The notes: generated from the letters alone by a model not told the origin. A stretch of 64,000 bases of DNA from Taenia hydatigena (GCA_036345935.2 JADWOT020000002.1:5569756-5633755); one strand, 5' to 3'. Shown: positions 39,125 to 52,720, counted from the first letter of the stretch. Translations and numbers: made by a program.

Positions 39125-39673
39125 TCACATTTGCAAGGTAAGAGCCCTCCAGACAATGGGACTGCAAGATGACATAATCAACCTTCTTAAAGGGCATGTG
39201 CAGACAACTCCTTTTGGTAACATCCTTTCAGCAGTGCCGAGGCTGCCATCAGCTGTACATGCACAGGAAGACTTGTAACCCACACAAGAAATGCTACACG
39301 AGTTCACCTGCTCCGAGAGAATCGTCTTCTGGTGCATGGAGTTTCTAATAACGATATGAAGGGAGTCATTCTTAGCATTAAATTTAGCTAGACAAAGGAT
39401 ATCCCTAGACAAGGTGGCAGAAGTTTGATCGAAGATTAATGTTACGACAAATCGAGGCTTGATGAAACTATCTGTTTTGCTGATAGTAAAACACCTTAAA
39501 AAATTGTGTTTGCAACAAGAAATACTGATGTAGGCAACAATAGAGCCCATTGAGATGCTGCTGGGAAATAAATGGCTGAAAAGCATATGAGAAGGAAGTT
39601 TTGAGTGATTTCCAAAATGGCTAGAGGCAAGCGTTGATGGGTGTGGCATGGAGAAAGGGATAAATGTATTCAA
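39125..39673 (-). CDS. Uncharacterised 182-codon open frame
   Basis: A single uninterrupted minus-strand frame, one of the longest in the window outside duplicated DNA. Its translation is Ser/Cys-rich, with a cysteine cluster CSISCVGYKSSCACTADG in the C-terminal third and CTCPLRRL near the end. I recognise no domain, signal peptide or transposon motif. There is no second copy in the window to test conservation, and no clear flanking splice sites. It may be a chance frame; the length makes it worth listing. Confidence 0.25.
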   Translation of the reverse strand: MNTFIPFSMPHPSTLASSHFGNHSKLPSHMLFSHLFPSSISMGSIVAYISISCCKHNFLRCFTISKTDSFIKPRFVVTLIFDQTSATLSRDILCLAKFNAKNDSLHIVIRNSMHQKTILSEQVNSCSISCVGYKSSCACTADGSLGTAERMLPKGVVCTCPLRRLIMSSCSPIVWRALTLQM

Positions 39674-42600
39674 AGAGTGATTTGGTCATAATGCTTTAAA
39701 AAGTTAGGCCGAATTCGGGACATTTTAGTAGATAGCTGCATGAATCATAGGGACACACGAAAATGGGGAAGAGACGTAGGACTTGCGGCAAATAAATCAG
39801 ACTTAATTGGATGTTTAGACAGATGTAAGATTGAGAGATGGAAATGTAATGGGTAGATAAATCCATACATGATTGAGAGTTCACAATGAAGCAGATAGAT
39901 AGATTTATTTAACAGCCGGAGATGCGATCTGAGTAGGCCAATGACAATATTGGGCATTTTGCATTCCCTACTTTCGAAAGGCGCCTTTTGTATTGTTTCT
40001 GTGAAGATCCCTAGACGGTGTTTTACGCGATTCCTAGGTAAAGTTAAATAGGAATGCGATCAAGCAGAGGTTCCAGACTCTCTCCAATTCTGTTACTAGG
40101 CAATTACACAAACTACTTTTGATTTGAATGCGATTAGCTCTTCAAAAGACCGACTAGCCTATTGCTAAGCTCTTCAACCTTCCAGGATCTGATGCTGCTG
40201 TATTGATATTGCAAGTCGGCTGTTACTGCAGTTAGAACAATTCAGTCGGCGTCAAGTCCAGCCAAGTTATGGGTGTCCTAACTCAATTGGTAGGTCTAAG
40301 GGTTGACTTGGCTCCAATGAAAGTGATGTGAGAGAGCGTTCTTTTGCTTCTTCTCCTTGTGTCATCGTCACTTCTATATGGAACGTAATAAAATGGATGT
40401 TACAGATTAAACAATGCTTGCATTATTTCCTTGAGCCAGCCACTAAGCAGCAGATACCATTGCGTACCCACAAGCCAACACTTCTGATCAGCCGATGAAT
40501 GTGTCTATCTGCGCAAAAATGGAGTGCAATTGAGTGAATGCATAATGAACTGCAGCATTTTCGCACACAGCACATGTCCGATGTAGAGTACACAAGAAAG
40601 AATCCGCGTTGCCCATCTGAAACACTGTGATGGGTGCTATAAGAGATGGTTGCCATGATTTTTCAGGCAGTATAACAAGGAGCAGCCCCAAAATTTTAGA
40701 ATTCTTACTCCCTGGAAGCGGATATTGTAGTTACAACCCACTAGTGAAAGCCACTACATAATTTGCTTTCAGGCCCTATTCGAACCTGACAGCTAGTAGC
40801 AAGCTTCGATTCTTATCAACTGCACATTTCACCTTAACCTCTTTCTATGGAAGAAGTGTTAGTTAGTAACTCCTAGGTGTTCTCCGTGCAGAACCCAATC
40901 ATCCATCAAAATATGCGCCAATTTTATAGAATTGCAAATGTTAAAGCAGTCTGTTAGCTTTTGAGAAAGAGCGAGAATAGGTGTCTTTCCAAAAAGTAGC
41001 AAAAATATAATCTGGTTTAGTAGCTTCATTCTAGGTGACGCGTTGCAACGCCTTTCACGAAGCAAAATACAAATTTATGCTAATGCAGGCAAATGACGTA
41101 TTACAAAATGCCTTGCAACTAATATACAAGATCCGTTTGCTACAAATATTTCTGAGTTTCACGCAGTTGCTGCCACTGCCGCTTTGCTAGCAGAAGCTCC
41201 TCCGCCATACCTGTTTTCTTTGCTTGTATTTAGCAGCAAAGTTGACGCTGAATACTCATCTTCTTGGCAAACTAGTAGTCGAGGATTGGATAGACGATTA
41301 AATTACTACCATAAAAGTGCTAACGTGTCTCAGAGACTTGACCGGATTACTACAAAGAGTCGACTAGCTCTTATAAGCGTGGACAAACGAGTCGATGGGC
41401 ATTCAGCATTCAGTCAGATCACAAAGCTCAAATTGTTACCATTAATATAGTGTCACAGCCCCTTGAGCGGGAGAAAAGTAGATAAAAGTCCAATGGTGGC
41501 CTGGCAGAACATGAGTTACCACCTTACGGGCAGCGAAATTAAAGTGGATGGAAATGCGAACAATGTGCGTTGGTGTTAAACAAATGACCAAGCGAGGAGG
41601 CGGAAAATGAGTTGCGTCTTAAGTGCTTGACCAAGAACTACTGAGCTAGAAGAATTGACTGGCTGGCTGCACGCCATCGCAGGATCTTCTTCACCTTGAT
41701 TACTTCACCAAACACTGCTGAATTATCCTGCCTTTTACATGGGGTCCGCACAATTGATGACACTTCTCTTCAAATAAATTTCCATTTCCTTGCTCATTTT
41801 AAGGGCTGCCTGCTACAGAGCAAATTTATCACAAGTTCGCACGTGTCCATCACTAATAAAAGATGTTACTCTGAATGACACTGCATGGGTAAATTAGTAG
41901 AACCGCATTTCAGGCCCCCACCCTTAAGGGAAGCAGTCAAAATTTTAGTATGAAGCAACAAATCTACGCTTACTCTTAGGCATGGAAGATTGTAAGAAAC
42001 CAACAAAGAGCATAAATCTGTCATTAATAAGCCTTGCGCAATTTTAAAACCGTTTGTCATGCCATCTAATGGTGTGGCGGCACTGCGGAGCGCAATTGAA
42101 TCCAATGCAATCAAGCTGTTGTGCAATGTTAAACCGATGGAAATGTTTAATAACTGATAACAGGAATACAATTCAATCACTCTAATGATATTATACAACT
42201 GTCAATAGCATAGTCAACAGGTGGAACATAAATCATGGGCAGTTACTACGCGCTGCAGCCCTTGAAACCTTTTCACGAATTTCCCTGTGACCAAATCACT
42301 GGCGATTGACAAAGTTGCTCCATTTTTTGTACTTTGCAGTCACGTTGACGCCTGGACACAAAGCACTAAAAAATTAAGTTAATGCAAAGCCAGTAAGGCA
42401 AGAAAAGGACGTTCAAATGGCTGGAGAGAGTCAAGCATGGTTATTTGCATAAACAGGCGACTATAAGCACCGCATTTATAATTCATTGCCTTTGAAGGTG
42501 CAAACAATTGAGTTAGACCTATACGGATGAGTTATTCACAATAAATAGGCACGACAAACACACCTATTCGGCAAGATTATTCCCTTATGGGCAGCCAAAA

Positions 42601-42849
42601 GGCAATCGATCATGTTTGCGCTTCCGACTTTGGCGACCAGCATGAGTGGCGTGAGGCTCTTTCAGTCTTGCTGCTCGACAACGACTCCATTCGATTAAAA
42701 GTACTGAAAAACAGGCACGCGACGTCCACAGATCGCTGCGAAAATAAGTGGTTTCATTCAGGTGACGCATCAGTTGATGTCAGCTCTATGTGGGAGTAAC
42801 AGTCGCGTCAGTAGAATGTGGCTATTTAAAGTAGCTTGCCTGAGTGTGC
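39674..42849. other. Intergenic, no gene recognised
   Basis: Only short open stretches. The plus-strand frame 41184-41450 has a hydrophobic start (LLAEAPPPYLFSLLVFS) but no support for being a gene. Confidence 0.5.
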
Positions 42850-43920
42850 CTCCAAAATGAATTTTATCGTTTCATAATCACCCTAGTTGCAGGAAATGTA
42901 ATTTCAGGCATGACTGCATCATCGGATGATCGCCTTATCCATTCTATATGCCAATATTTTGTCCTCTTCAAGATCACGCCATGGGTAAAATTGCTTTCAT
43001 AGGTGGTTGCATTATGGGTAAATGATGACCCCACTAACCCATAGAGGCAAATGCAGAACAAGTACCTTGGCACTGGTAAGCGCAAGTGCAGATTGATTTC
43101 TTTTGTCCAGTTTGTATCCTACACCGGCATAAAGGCAATTGAGACGTCAAACAACCTTTATGCGTCAGCGGTGAACAGCTAGGCTTAAAGAAGTTGCATT
43201 ATGCACATCAGTTGCAGCAACGCAAACCCTGTGCTCCAGAAGCATTTTAACAAATGGCAGGTGACCTTTAGTGGCTGCACGAGTGCAGTGTTCATGTTTT
43301 CGTCGGTACAAGAGACCGACGTGCCATATTCAAGGAGGACCTTCAGTGCTTCTTGATGACCCTTGTGCACAGCTACATGAAGGGGAGGATGTAATGAGCC
43401 TTCACCACTTCCGCTATCATCCACCTGAATGCGAGAAATGCGTATTGCCTTGGCTTAACAACCCTTGCAGTGCCCTGTTATCATAGTGCTGCCAAGCAAA
43501 TTTAAGGTGCGTGCACACAGAGCAGGCTGTTTCAATTTGGCTCTGGTGTAGGCCTCTATTTGATTAAATCGTAAAAAGTTGTCTATAAGGTTGCCTCTGT
43601 GATTTGATGAGTTGCAGAAACGTAGCTCATAAACAGTACACGATCAACAGAGTAGAATAATAAGGGCTAAGAAATCTGGCTTACACAGCATTTCAACAAG
43701 CGTTTCATGGTAGCGATATTATTGTGCAATACGGCTTGGAAGAGAGGTTGCTGCTCATCATCTCTCGCTCGACTCTAATATCATCTAGTCCATGCGCTCT
43801 GCTTGCACACTTCATTGCGGCATCGGGGAAAATTTTGTACGATGCGCTAGCCGTACCTTCGGATGAACTCGCTCCAAATTTCGTTCCGTTGCTGGTCTCG
43901 TTCCGCGGCAAGCGTATTTT
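42850..43920 (-). pseudogene. Ankyrin-repeat gene remnant (copy 2)
   Basis: Same-strand, diverged copy of the 3' part of the ankyrin gene at 14.17-16.20 kb. The block 43424-43066 follows a CGCATTCAG acceptor. It matches exon D of copy 1: PPLHVAVHKGHQEALKVLL, then SVSCTDENMNTAL, and finally KLDKRNQSALALTSAK before GTACTT. A 4-base deletion after the AL codons (near 43290) throws the middle out of frame, and the third repeat is badly scrambled. The block about 43800-43695 matches exon C (LFQAVLHNNIATMKRLL, then GTAAGC) but has indels and a stop just upstream in that frame. No counterparts of exons A and B were found upstream, so the copy is partial and dead. The similarity continues past exon D into intron and the start of block E near 42855. 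Confidence 0.75.
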
Positions 43921-45440
43921 AGCACCAGGGAAGTATAAGTGATCGTGGAAGGACTCACCATAGGAGACTTACACTAGCGTTTGCTTGTGGTAGAAGCTCA
44001 TTTTTGCGCTTTTTACAGCAACAGATCAGGAGATGGTGAGTTAACATCAAATTAAAGAAGGCCTGGAAAAGTTTTCTAAACAGCATACTTTACGTTAGCA
44101 TTTGAAAAAGAGTTTGTTTTGTAGCAGGACATTAAAAATCTAAAAAGTCTAATGTCACCACATCCAAAATACAGATGTCATCAATTGTGTTTGCTCTGCG
44201 GAGGATGCGTCAATGGGAAAACCACGACACACAATGTCTCATGATTTATTTCAGTCCACACACGGCCTGGGTGAGACTGAACCCGGAAAATAGCTACAAG
44301 AAGCACAGAAAACAGCGCATGTTGGGAAAGGGTTTGCAGTGGATTGGCATTTAATTTTGTGTACATTCAAATTCGTAAAACCTCCTTTTTTCGAGGTTCG
44401 AAATACTATCCTAAGGGTTAGTCTGAAACGCCCTTCTTGCCACAGTTCAGGCCCCTACAGAACTCGCCTACACCAGCATGCTTCCTTTTACAACATCTTA
44501 AGTGCATGATCAAAATTGAGCAATAAATTACAAGTTTGATTGGCTGTGCATTTAAGTAGGTAGACACTTATTCCTCCGAAGTTTATGCTCTTGATCTGCT
44601 GACCGAAAATCAGAGAATGCTAATGGCCTCTCAATCATTCCGTATAATTGCGTAGGGTGACAATTTGAAGTGTATGGCTTTTTATGGCTTCAAAAAAGGC
44701 TCTAACGCTGAGGCGTTAAACAACGAATCGGCTCAAAACTTCCAGCTAAAGTAAATAGTCTGAGTAAAATTGTGGGCAAAATTTGAGTTAGTGATCAAAG
44801 ATTTGATGGCTGAAATCCATTCTAACCCAGCAAACTTCATTTTTGAGTTAGAGTGAATCTTCTCCAAAGATGGACAACCTTAATGGTCTGCAGCACACAT
44901 TATAAAATGTAGTAGGCACTTTGATTCAACAGCACTATTTATATTGCGCCGTAGGGAAGTGGGAATATATTTGACAGTGCAATTAAATTTAGGGCCTCAA
45001 CAGACTCTTTAGGCTGTGTTTCTGCTGCATAGCGTGTTCCCTTGGCTACGTCCATAGCCTCACATCCTATACGCACCATAATAGGGGTTCTCTGGCTTGG
45101 AGCCCTCTCAGAGGTCGGAAGACTACTAACGTGACCTGGAGGTCAGAGTGCAGTACAAGCGCTCAAGTTGTGTCCAACCTCTGCAGACACAAAGTTCATC
45201 ATGGAGCAACAGACAGTGCAACAAAACAATAACTCACTGCGCGTCACTCCTCAAAGTCGTTATTGGTGCCTCCAACTGCAATCGCTACAACCACCATCAT
45301 AAGGGGCTTCATACTCAAAAATAAACCATAAAGTTGACAAAAATGGCATCAAATTCGTCTGCATGTAAGAAGGCGTCTGATCATGATGAACAAAAAGGAA
45401 ACAAAAACAAACAATCCTGTGGAACCAATGATGTTGGCCT
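43921..45440. other. Intergenic, no gene recognised
   Basis: Between the second ankyrin remnant and the SAM-like block. A short minus-strand frame at 44366-44181 starts with a hydrophobic stretch but has no other support. Confidence 0.5.
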
Positions 45441-45759
45441 TTAGCATTTCTTAGCTTTCGATCGACTAATTTTCACCCAGGTAATGGACGTGTAGAGAAT
45501 AAAAAGCCTCATTGCAAAACCAAGATTTTTATCGCGTACTGCACACCACTCTGCGAAGAATTTTCCAAGCACTTCAAATGAGGCGCAAACCATGCTGCTT
45601 AGGAAAGACCCATAGAACACGAAGTTCAGGTGATTGCCAAGGATAGACATAATTTGTGACACTCCTGCGGTTCTGTAATGCATTATACCCATTAAAGTTA
45701 AATGATCGCTAGATAAACGGAGAAGATCGTCAGGGTTTGTATCGCACTTAGCCACACTC
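45441..45759 (-). CDS. Exon-like block with SAM-domain resemblance
   Basis: Follows an AACTGCAG acceptor (exon start about 45759) and runs 105 codons to a TAA. The first 45 residues, DDLLRLSSDHLTLMGI then SQIMSILGNHL, fit the C-terminal half of a SAM domain. In the family pattern, 'LL.L...DL..LGI' is followed by '(G/A)..(K/Q)I...I..L'. SAM domains mediate homo- or hetero-oligomerisation in signalling scaffolds. The following LNFVFYGSFLSSMVCASFEVLGKFF.EW could be the helix-rich continuation found in CNK-type scaffolds, but that is a guess. No other exons were found, so this may be an isolated gene fragment left by rearrangement; it ends only about 100 bp from the outer repeat arm. Confidence 0.35.
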
Positions 45760-45854
45760 CTGCAGTTCCTTACAGCTCTGGCTTCATTGCAAAGTGATAT
45801 GAGCTACTGTGAGTTCGTCCCACATGCATAATTAAGACAAAGCAAGCATACTAC

Positions 45855-48800
45855 CAATTGTCCGTGTTTATTTGCACGCTGTGCTGGTGCAAATGAATCC
45901 CACAACCAACCGCTTCGGGAGGATAGGAAATGATCTATCAATATGCTGTCCCTTTAACATTCTTACGACATCCTCCTGCACCGGTTACTTTTTTGGAGAA
46001 TGATATGCTTTAGCTATTTCTTTGCTCCAATCAAAAGCGTGGAACGCCCAAAGCATTCGATAGGCATGAACAATCATAAAGCTAGAGCTATGGCTTAGAG
46101 GGCGCCTACTTATGCGCAGCATTGCGGTTTAGGCGTCATCAGCCCATCGCGGTCAGATGTGCTCATAATTAGAGAAACCAGATAAAATCGCTTTTTCTAC
46201 CTAAGGACTGTCGTATATTAAACAACAGAGATATTACCAAGTAGACAGACAGACAACCATGGGAAAGGAGAACTGGCACAGCTATGTAGGTCAGCGGGGA
46301 AGATATGCGTTCCTAGTCTTTGAACTCATCCTACCAACAAGCACTCTGTCTGTAATGCACAGCTTCTCGAACAGCGCTCTCTACTGTGCACCGTTCTAGG
46401 CGTTTTGAGGTGCGGACACGCATCCCCATTGGCATGTTAACCTGCACCCGACTTCTTCAGGTCCTTTTACAACGAGTCTATCCAAATGCAACTCATGAGG
46501 GCGGTGGAGCTGGGAAGTAGTCATCGTGTTTATGTATACATGTTAAGCAAAAGTTTAACGTAAGTCCGAAGTCTCACATTGCGGCAGGCTTAGTAACGAC
46601 TGTTTTGCAGAGGTTGCTATAAAAATCACTTTAAGAACGCCCTCTTTAAGAATATATTTGTCTCAGTAAATAAGGTTATAAAAAAAGCACCCCCAAAAAT
46701 AAGAAATCGAAACTTGTTGTAAAATATGGAATTCGGACTAAGGGGTGGAAAATTGAAGAAACTATCAATAAAAAACCTGGTTTTTTAGCGAGGAAGTATA
46801 CATGACTACACAGTCAACAGGAAAACCAGTAAGCTGTCATGGCTCCTCATCTGTGTTTGATGATTAAAAGCTTTGTCCACCAGTGTGGTGGACCATGTTA
46901 GTGGTGGTGCCCGTGGCCTGATGGGGCACACTACCTGCCTTCAGATGCTGCTTTCTGCACCACAGCAGTAGTTGACGCTCTTACATAGTAAGCAGGCTCA
47001 TCATTACGGCTTCACACTGTAAAGGCTCCAGACGCCATTGTGAGATGAAAATTTCCACCTAGGTTAGTGCACTTACTTCCCTGAAGCCAAGAGACAATTC
47101 CAGCTCCACGCCTTCGTATTCCCCACGACCTATTTTCAAATAAATGTTTTATTTAGGCGAATATCTAGGTTTTGCCTTCAGGTGAACGCCCAGATACATT
47201 GTGATGGCAGGTTGAGCGCTGACGGTGTGTCAGCGTGAAACTTCACTCGGCTCGGCAGCTTTGTCTACTTTATTATGAGTGATATTACGCTTTGACTGCA
47301 AGCTAAGATTGCTGCATTTACAAAGCAGTATGTATTTAATACAAAGATAGGTTAGCCCACGTATGCAGCGTTTTATGCGCTCCACGCCTTGATCTGGAAA
47401 TAACTCAAGTAAAACTCTAGCTGATGGCTTTCTATGGTGCTGTAGCAAAAAAGTTAGAAGAACTTTGATTCCAAAACCATGCTATATAGTTAAATTCTAT
47501 TCTAGAATTAATTGAAATTAAAAATCAAGTGCTATGATACGTCGGCTTTAAAACATGTGACAATTGGATATGACAGCAATGTACTGCTAAGTATTTCGCT
47601 ACAAAAGCTAAGACTTCAAAATCGTATGGCTACAATCTTTCTTTCTATATCCAAAAATTACTCAGTTTTTACTTGGCTCTTTCCTTCATCCCTGAGAGTT
47701 ATGATATTTTGTGTTATACAACAAAAATTTAGACCTGGCCTATGGACAAAGAGATATGGCAAAGACAGTTAATAGTACAAGTGTATATAGCCAGGTTATA
47801 TTCTGTCTGTTTAGATCTGGAATCGACCAGAATTATGCAATTTCAGCTCGCTTTATGTAGTAATTACTTGCGGTGGTTCTCGTTAGGGTCTGGCTGATGA
47901 TAAGTGCGCCTAGTTTAGCACAAAAAAATCGGATTTCTCTCTGACAAGATTTGACTCTAATTGAGAGTCAGATGCGAGTTTTATTCTACGAATGCCTTTA
48001 GCAAGGATATGGGCGATAATTCCCTTTTCCTTCCTTTTGATCCTAAATTGATCAGAAATGAAACTTGGCATCCTGCTTTTGACTGTAATTGCTCGCAGCA
48101 GTTCCCATTTTATAATTCCCGTATTTAGGTTCGACCGATGCGCAATGCTTCCATTTTGGCTTCGCTTTCTTTGTTGCCATAATTTTTAGTTTTATTTAGA
48201 ATCTTTGTTCATTCTAGAGGTAGCGCAATCGGTTATGCTCGTCTACCTCTTCTCTCCTCATTCGCTCGCGTACACAAACAACCATTGATGATGAAGTAAG
48301 CCTCTCCATGACATTGCTACATGGAAGGTGAATTGAGTAGCTTATTTCCAAAAGTCTCAATCACTTTATACAATCATGCCACAGAGTTCAAGGAATGAGA
48401 CAAATAAATGACCCCTAATGAACGAATTGCCAGATAATCTTTTTAGTCCTTTTCCACGTTACTGACTGATCCCTGGTTAAAGAAATAGCAAAGAAAAAGT
48501 CGACAAAAAGGTTATGCATACGTTTATTGACACGTCAGCAGCATCGCGGTCTTGCCACCTAATTTAGATTAGCTTTACGCAACTGCAACCAACGCCTACC
48601 TAATTTTCGCCCTTCTGAACCACTGTACTGCAGTCAACCTGGCGACGTGACGTGTTCCAATGAATCGCCCTCCCTAACCCGAGTGTTCTTGCATTCAGCG
48701 CATGCTGCTATTCATTCTGCAGCCTTATAAACCTGTTTATGAGAAATTTTCCCTGGATTACGGTGCTCACGCTCAGCGCGGAAATTCAAGATAGTGATTT

Positions 48801-51800
48801 CACCCAAGTACAGAATCACACCTTTGGATGGGAGTAGGGTGTTTCCACTGCCTTAACTACATATTCGCAAGCCCTAATCAACATTGATTTATATAGCTTT
48901 GTAGGCGTAATCCTACCGAATGCAAAATCTGCCATCTTTGCTAAGAATTGCACTACAGCACAATCACAACCACAATTGTGTAATCCGATTTCGTATCGAC
49001 GTAGAAAGTAGTTAGACAGCAAAGCAGTTATGTACATCCTTAAGTTATTTGTGTGTTTTAAGACTAATAATAATGAGTGCTATTAGAACTTAAGGTCGCC
49101 TGAACTGAGCCAAAATTTAGTCCATAGCATCTATCTTTTGGCGTAGTCATGGTAAGCAAGTACCTTTTTCATGGTCGCGAGGCCTGAACCCTACTTGGAA
49201 CTCAAAGAGTACCCCATAATTAGTATTCAAGATGTTTGTTGATTCCGCAGCTAAAACTGATAACCATTTTCATGTTCCACACCCATAGCACTACTGTATA
49301 ATTTGAGAGGGATTTCCATTAAATCATGCTATTCTTTTTAGCTTTGATGTTGGTAGCATTATGCAAATCACTACCATTATTATCTGCTTGTATGAGTGGT
49401 GAGTGGGTGTTGGGAGAGCAACAGTTGATGAACTTTGGCGGTGCCATCAAGCCGTTGCTGTTTTTTTAAGAAGTCACTAGATCTTCTATTGGCAATGGGG
49501 ATGAGATGGATGCCGACTTCTTTCCCTTGTCATAGAGAAATATAGTAGGTACAAGCATAAACAAAGACACCTTTTAGCACTTGTCTCACCCTACAGGACT
49601 ACGTCTGCAAAATGTGTTTAAAGTTTAAAAACAACGGAAACATAATAGCTGCTCCTACGAAGAAAACATTCACCTTAAATATGGTCTCCGATCTAGTTTA
49701 ATATGCCACCAGAATTCATTTTTCTTTTGCAGTTGCTAGAATAACTGTACTATGAGACAGAAAAAACGCAAATAAATTCGTAATTAGCCTTGAATCAAAC
49801 ATTACTTCCAGAGATGCTTACATCATGCAGACTGTAGAGAAAAAAAGGAACCAGTGCAGAGCAAAACTGGGGTCATAAAGGCTTTATGGTTCGCATTCCC
49901 ATTACAAGGCACCACAGTCCAATCTGGCAGTCTTTGAAGGGAACAAGCGCCAAAGGGAAGGGTGTGCAAACTCACTCAAAAGCTCATCAATAAAAGGCAC
50001 ACTTCGCTGCTCCTATGACGAGTTGAAATAGGCAAACAATAACATGCTCCACAAATCGAATCTAAAGATGCAATGCACATTTGGATGCAGCATTTAAGTT
50101 AGAGACGGAGAAATTGGCCACTTATTGTAATCTCGGTGGAAGTAGATTGTTGCGAACAGGATCCATGTGTAGGAAGGAGCTAGGATCATGGCGTGGGAAA
50201 GGCCAAACGATTTGCGACAATTTTCTTTAGCACAGCAAATCTGAATCAAAGATTAATTCGCGAGGTGATCATGCCATACAGCGTATGGGGCAGAAGCATC
50301 CAGTACGAAGCAATTACTGGGGCCATATACAACTACACGATTCATATTCTTTTTAAATGGGGTCAAAATCCAACCTGACAGAACTTGAAGAGAACAAGTG
50401 AGAAGAAAAGGCCAGGAATACCATGAAAATTTAAATGGCCACCAGCCGACCGGTACGTCGTGGGATCGCGTGCAAGATATGGAACAAAACACCATGTCCA
50501 CCAAAATGTCAGTCGTAGTTCTGAATGCCATAGCTTTTCCACTCGCCTCTATGGTCCCGCAACCAAAACAGTTAGGCACAGGACTTTCAGCCAGCTATTA
50601 TCTCATTCACCATCACATTACCCAGTCAACAATCCTGCTTGTGATGACCCTGAAAAGGCTCAGCGAGAAAGTGAGTCTTGCAGTCAAGCATTTAATTAGC
50701 CACTTCATGCTGGCTAGCGCTTGGATGTTGGAAAGCACACAACTCTGCGCAATAATCACACTACCCAACAGCTCGTTCACTCACTCGTTATTGAGGGTAG
50801 CTGACTACAGGAAGTGACGAAATGATGCGCATTTTCTCCCTATTTTGTCTTCTTGTTAAAATTACCCCCAGTTACACTAAGACATTTTCTCACTACGCTA
50901 AACGTACCATTGGCTTGATACAATATTCTCATGACTAGCCTCGGCGAGACAGGCTATAAGAATAGATGAACGGAATAAAACCCCATATAATCCGTTCTTT
51001 AGGGGTTAAAATGACCACGAATCGCCATTGGATAATGATAATTGCAAAAATAAAATAAAAAATATGCTTCGAAATTTGGAAGCATAGAATAAGGTGGCTC
51101 AAATAATAGCAGCAGACATATAAGCCATAAAGTTGCTTGACAGGACGCAGGCGATGGTACGACGCAGAGACCTCTGGTGTCCGTCCAGCCATCAAGGTAG
51201 TGCTACGTCGGTGAGGGTTGGTGCATGCGTGCTTGACCATAGTAGCGAGCCCGCGAGCGAATGCTGGCTTACTCGACTGCTCCGCTCAGCATTACCCTCC
51301 TCCTCTCTCATCCGCTTTCTTCCCTACTCACTCGTGAGCCTTTTACAGCCATTCCATTTCTTATCACACATTTGCTCAACAGCCAATGAAGTTTTTCACG
51401 CTTTAGACTTTTACTGAATTCAGCAGGAGGTTTCATTTTGGCCGATTATTTAAATTTCTTGCATTCGTGTTTAGAAATACATACTTCAACTATTTTAGTG
51501 GGCTGATTTAAAGCATATTTAATTTCCAACAGCTCTAACTAATTCTATTTATTTAGAATCCAAATATGAACCACTTTATATTCTCTACGAATACTTCTTA
51601 GTTAATGTTAACCATATTGTCGGCAGATAGCTTAGCATTTTGAAGTGCAGGATAAATTGGAAATTTACGAAGCCCTCTCATATTTTCTCAAAGTTGTGCC
51701 ATTTTGGCACTTCATGGTGACTGATCTATCTGCATGACTGACTGATTATTTAGTGGCACAGATATGGTCCTAAAAGCTGCTTTTTTGTTTCGCTGTTCGT

Positions 51801-52680
51801 ATTCTTCAGGAGCCCTACTTCTTAAAAATTTTGGTATATTATGCCACTTTTGTTATCTCGTGCTATCGTCTGTCAAATCCTCTAAGCTTTCTGTGACTTC
51901 TGGAGTGACTTTATCCTTATTTCGAACTCCGTATAGTCATCTCTCTTCTTACTTCCTTTTGTGAGATGGATCTAGGTGAAGGCAATCTCCACACCGTGGT
52001 CGGTGGCCTCGTATCACACGTATCCACTGAGGGGATGCAAGGATTACTGGGCATCTTAATGTACAATCTCTAATCTGCCAAGATGTTTGGTATCGAGTCG
52101 TAGCGTCCGCTAATTTGCATGCGCATCACAGTGCATGTTCTTCACTCATGTAGATATTACTAGATATGGCTTTATTAATTACACTGGAAAATAAACGACT
52201 GGTTTAATGTTAGCAATAAAAGCTATAAATTTTTATTTTGACTAATATTGAATACTGATTAGTTTGAGCAAACACAAATAACAGCAAAATCCCTCTTATT
52301 CATGCCGCATTTGTTTCATTGTTTTGAAAGATTCCACATTTTACCTCAAATCTCCGACAACTTAGTAGAAACCCGTGCCTGCGTGCAATGACGAACAGGA
52401 AAATCAACAGTCGAAAACGCAAAACGACCTCTTTTTAGGCGCATGTCTATTTCCAAATCACTTGAATGAGTGTACGTCTTTAAGAGGTAGGTTAAGGTAG
52501 CTCGTTGAAGAGCCTCATAACACAAGCGAACAAATTTTGATCAATGCACTTGCATTTACGCTTACAAATCGCTTAAGAACGTAGTTTCCCAAACATACAC
52601 GCTCATATGTTGCTTATGCAACGCTACTGCCTCATAATCAAAAGCAATCACACTATCGATGCAATATGGTGTGACATAAT
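45855..52680 (-). repeat. Outer inverted repeat, right arm
   Basis: Reverse-complement partner of 1-6386. The arm begins at about CAATTGTCCGTG (45855) next to the SAM-like block. It is longer than the left arm because of insertions or left-arm deletions: about 351 bp near 51983-52333, about 54 bp near 49.8-49.9 kb and 22 bp near 50.51 kb. No gene is recognised. Confidence 0.92.
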
Positions 52681-52720
52681 GCAATACGTTGCATCTCGAA
52701 GGTTCTGTAAGGTAATGAGC
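52130..52720 (+). repeat. Diverged direct repeat, copy 1 (outer-arm end)
   Basis: Matches 56880-57480 on the same strand, offset about 4.76 kb. Aligned anchors: TAGATATGG / TAGATATGA; TAGAAACCCGTGCCTGCGTG / TAGAAACCCACCCTTGCGTG; AGCGAACAAATTTTG / AGCAAAAAGATTTTG; and ATATGGTGTGACATAATGCA / ATGTGGTATGACGTAACGCA. It includes the 351-bp part that is missing from the left outer arm. Confidence 0.7.
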
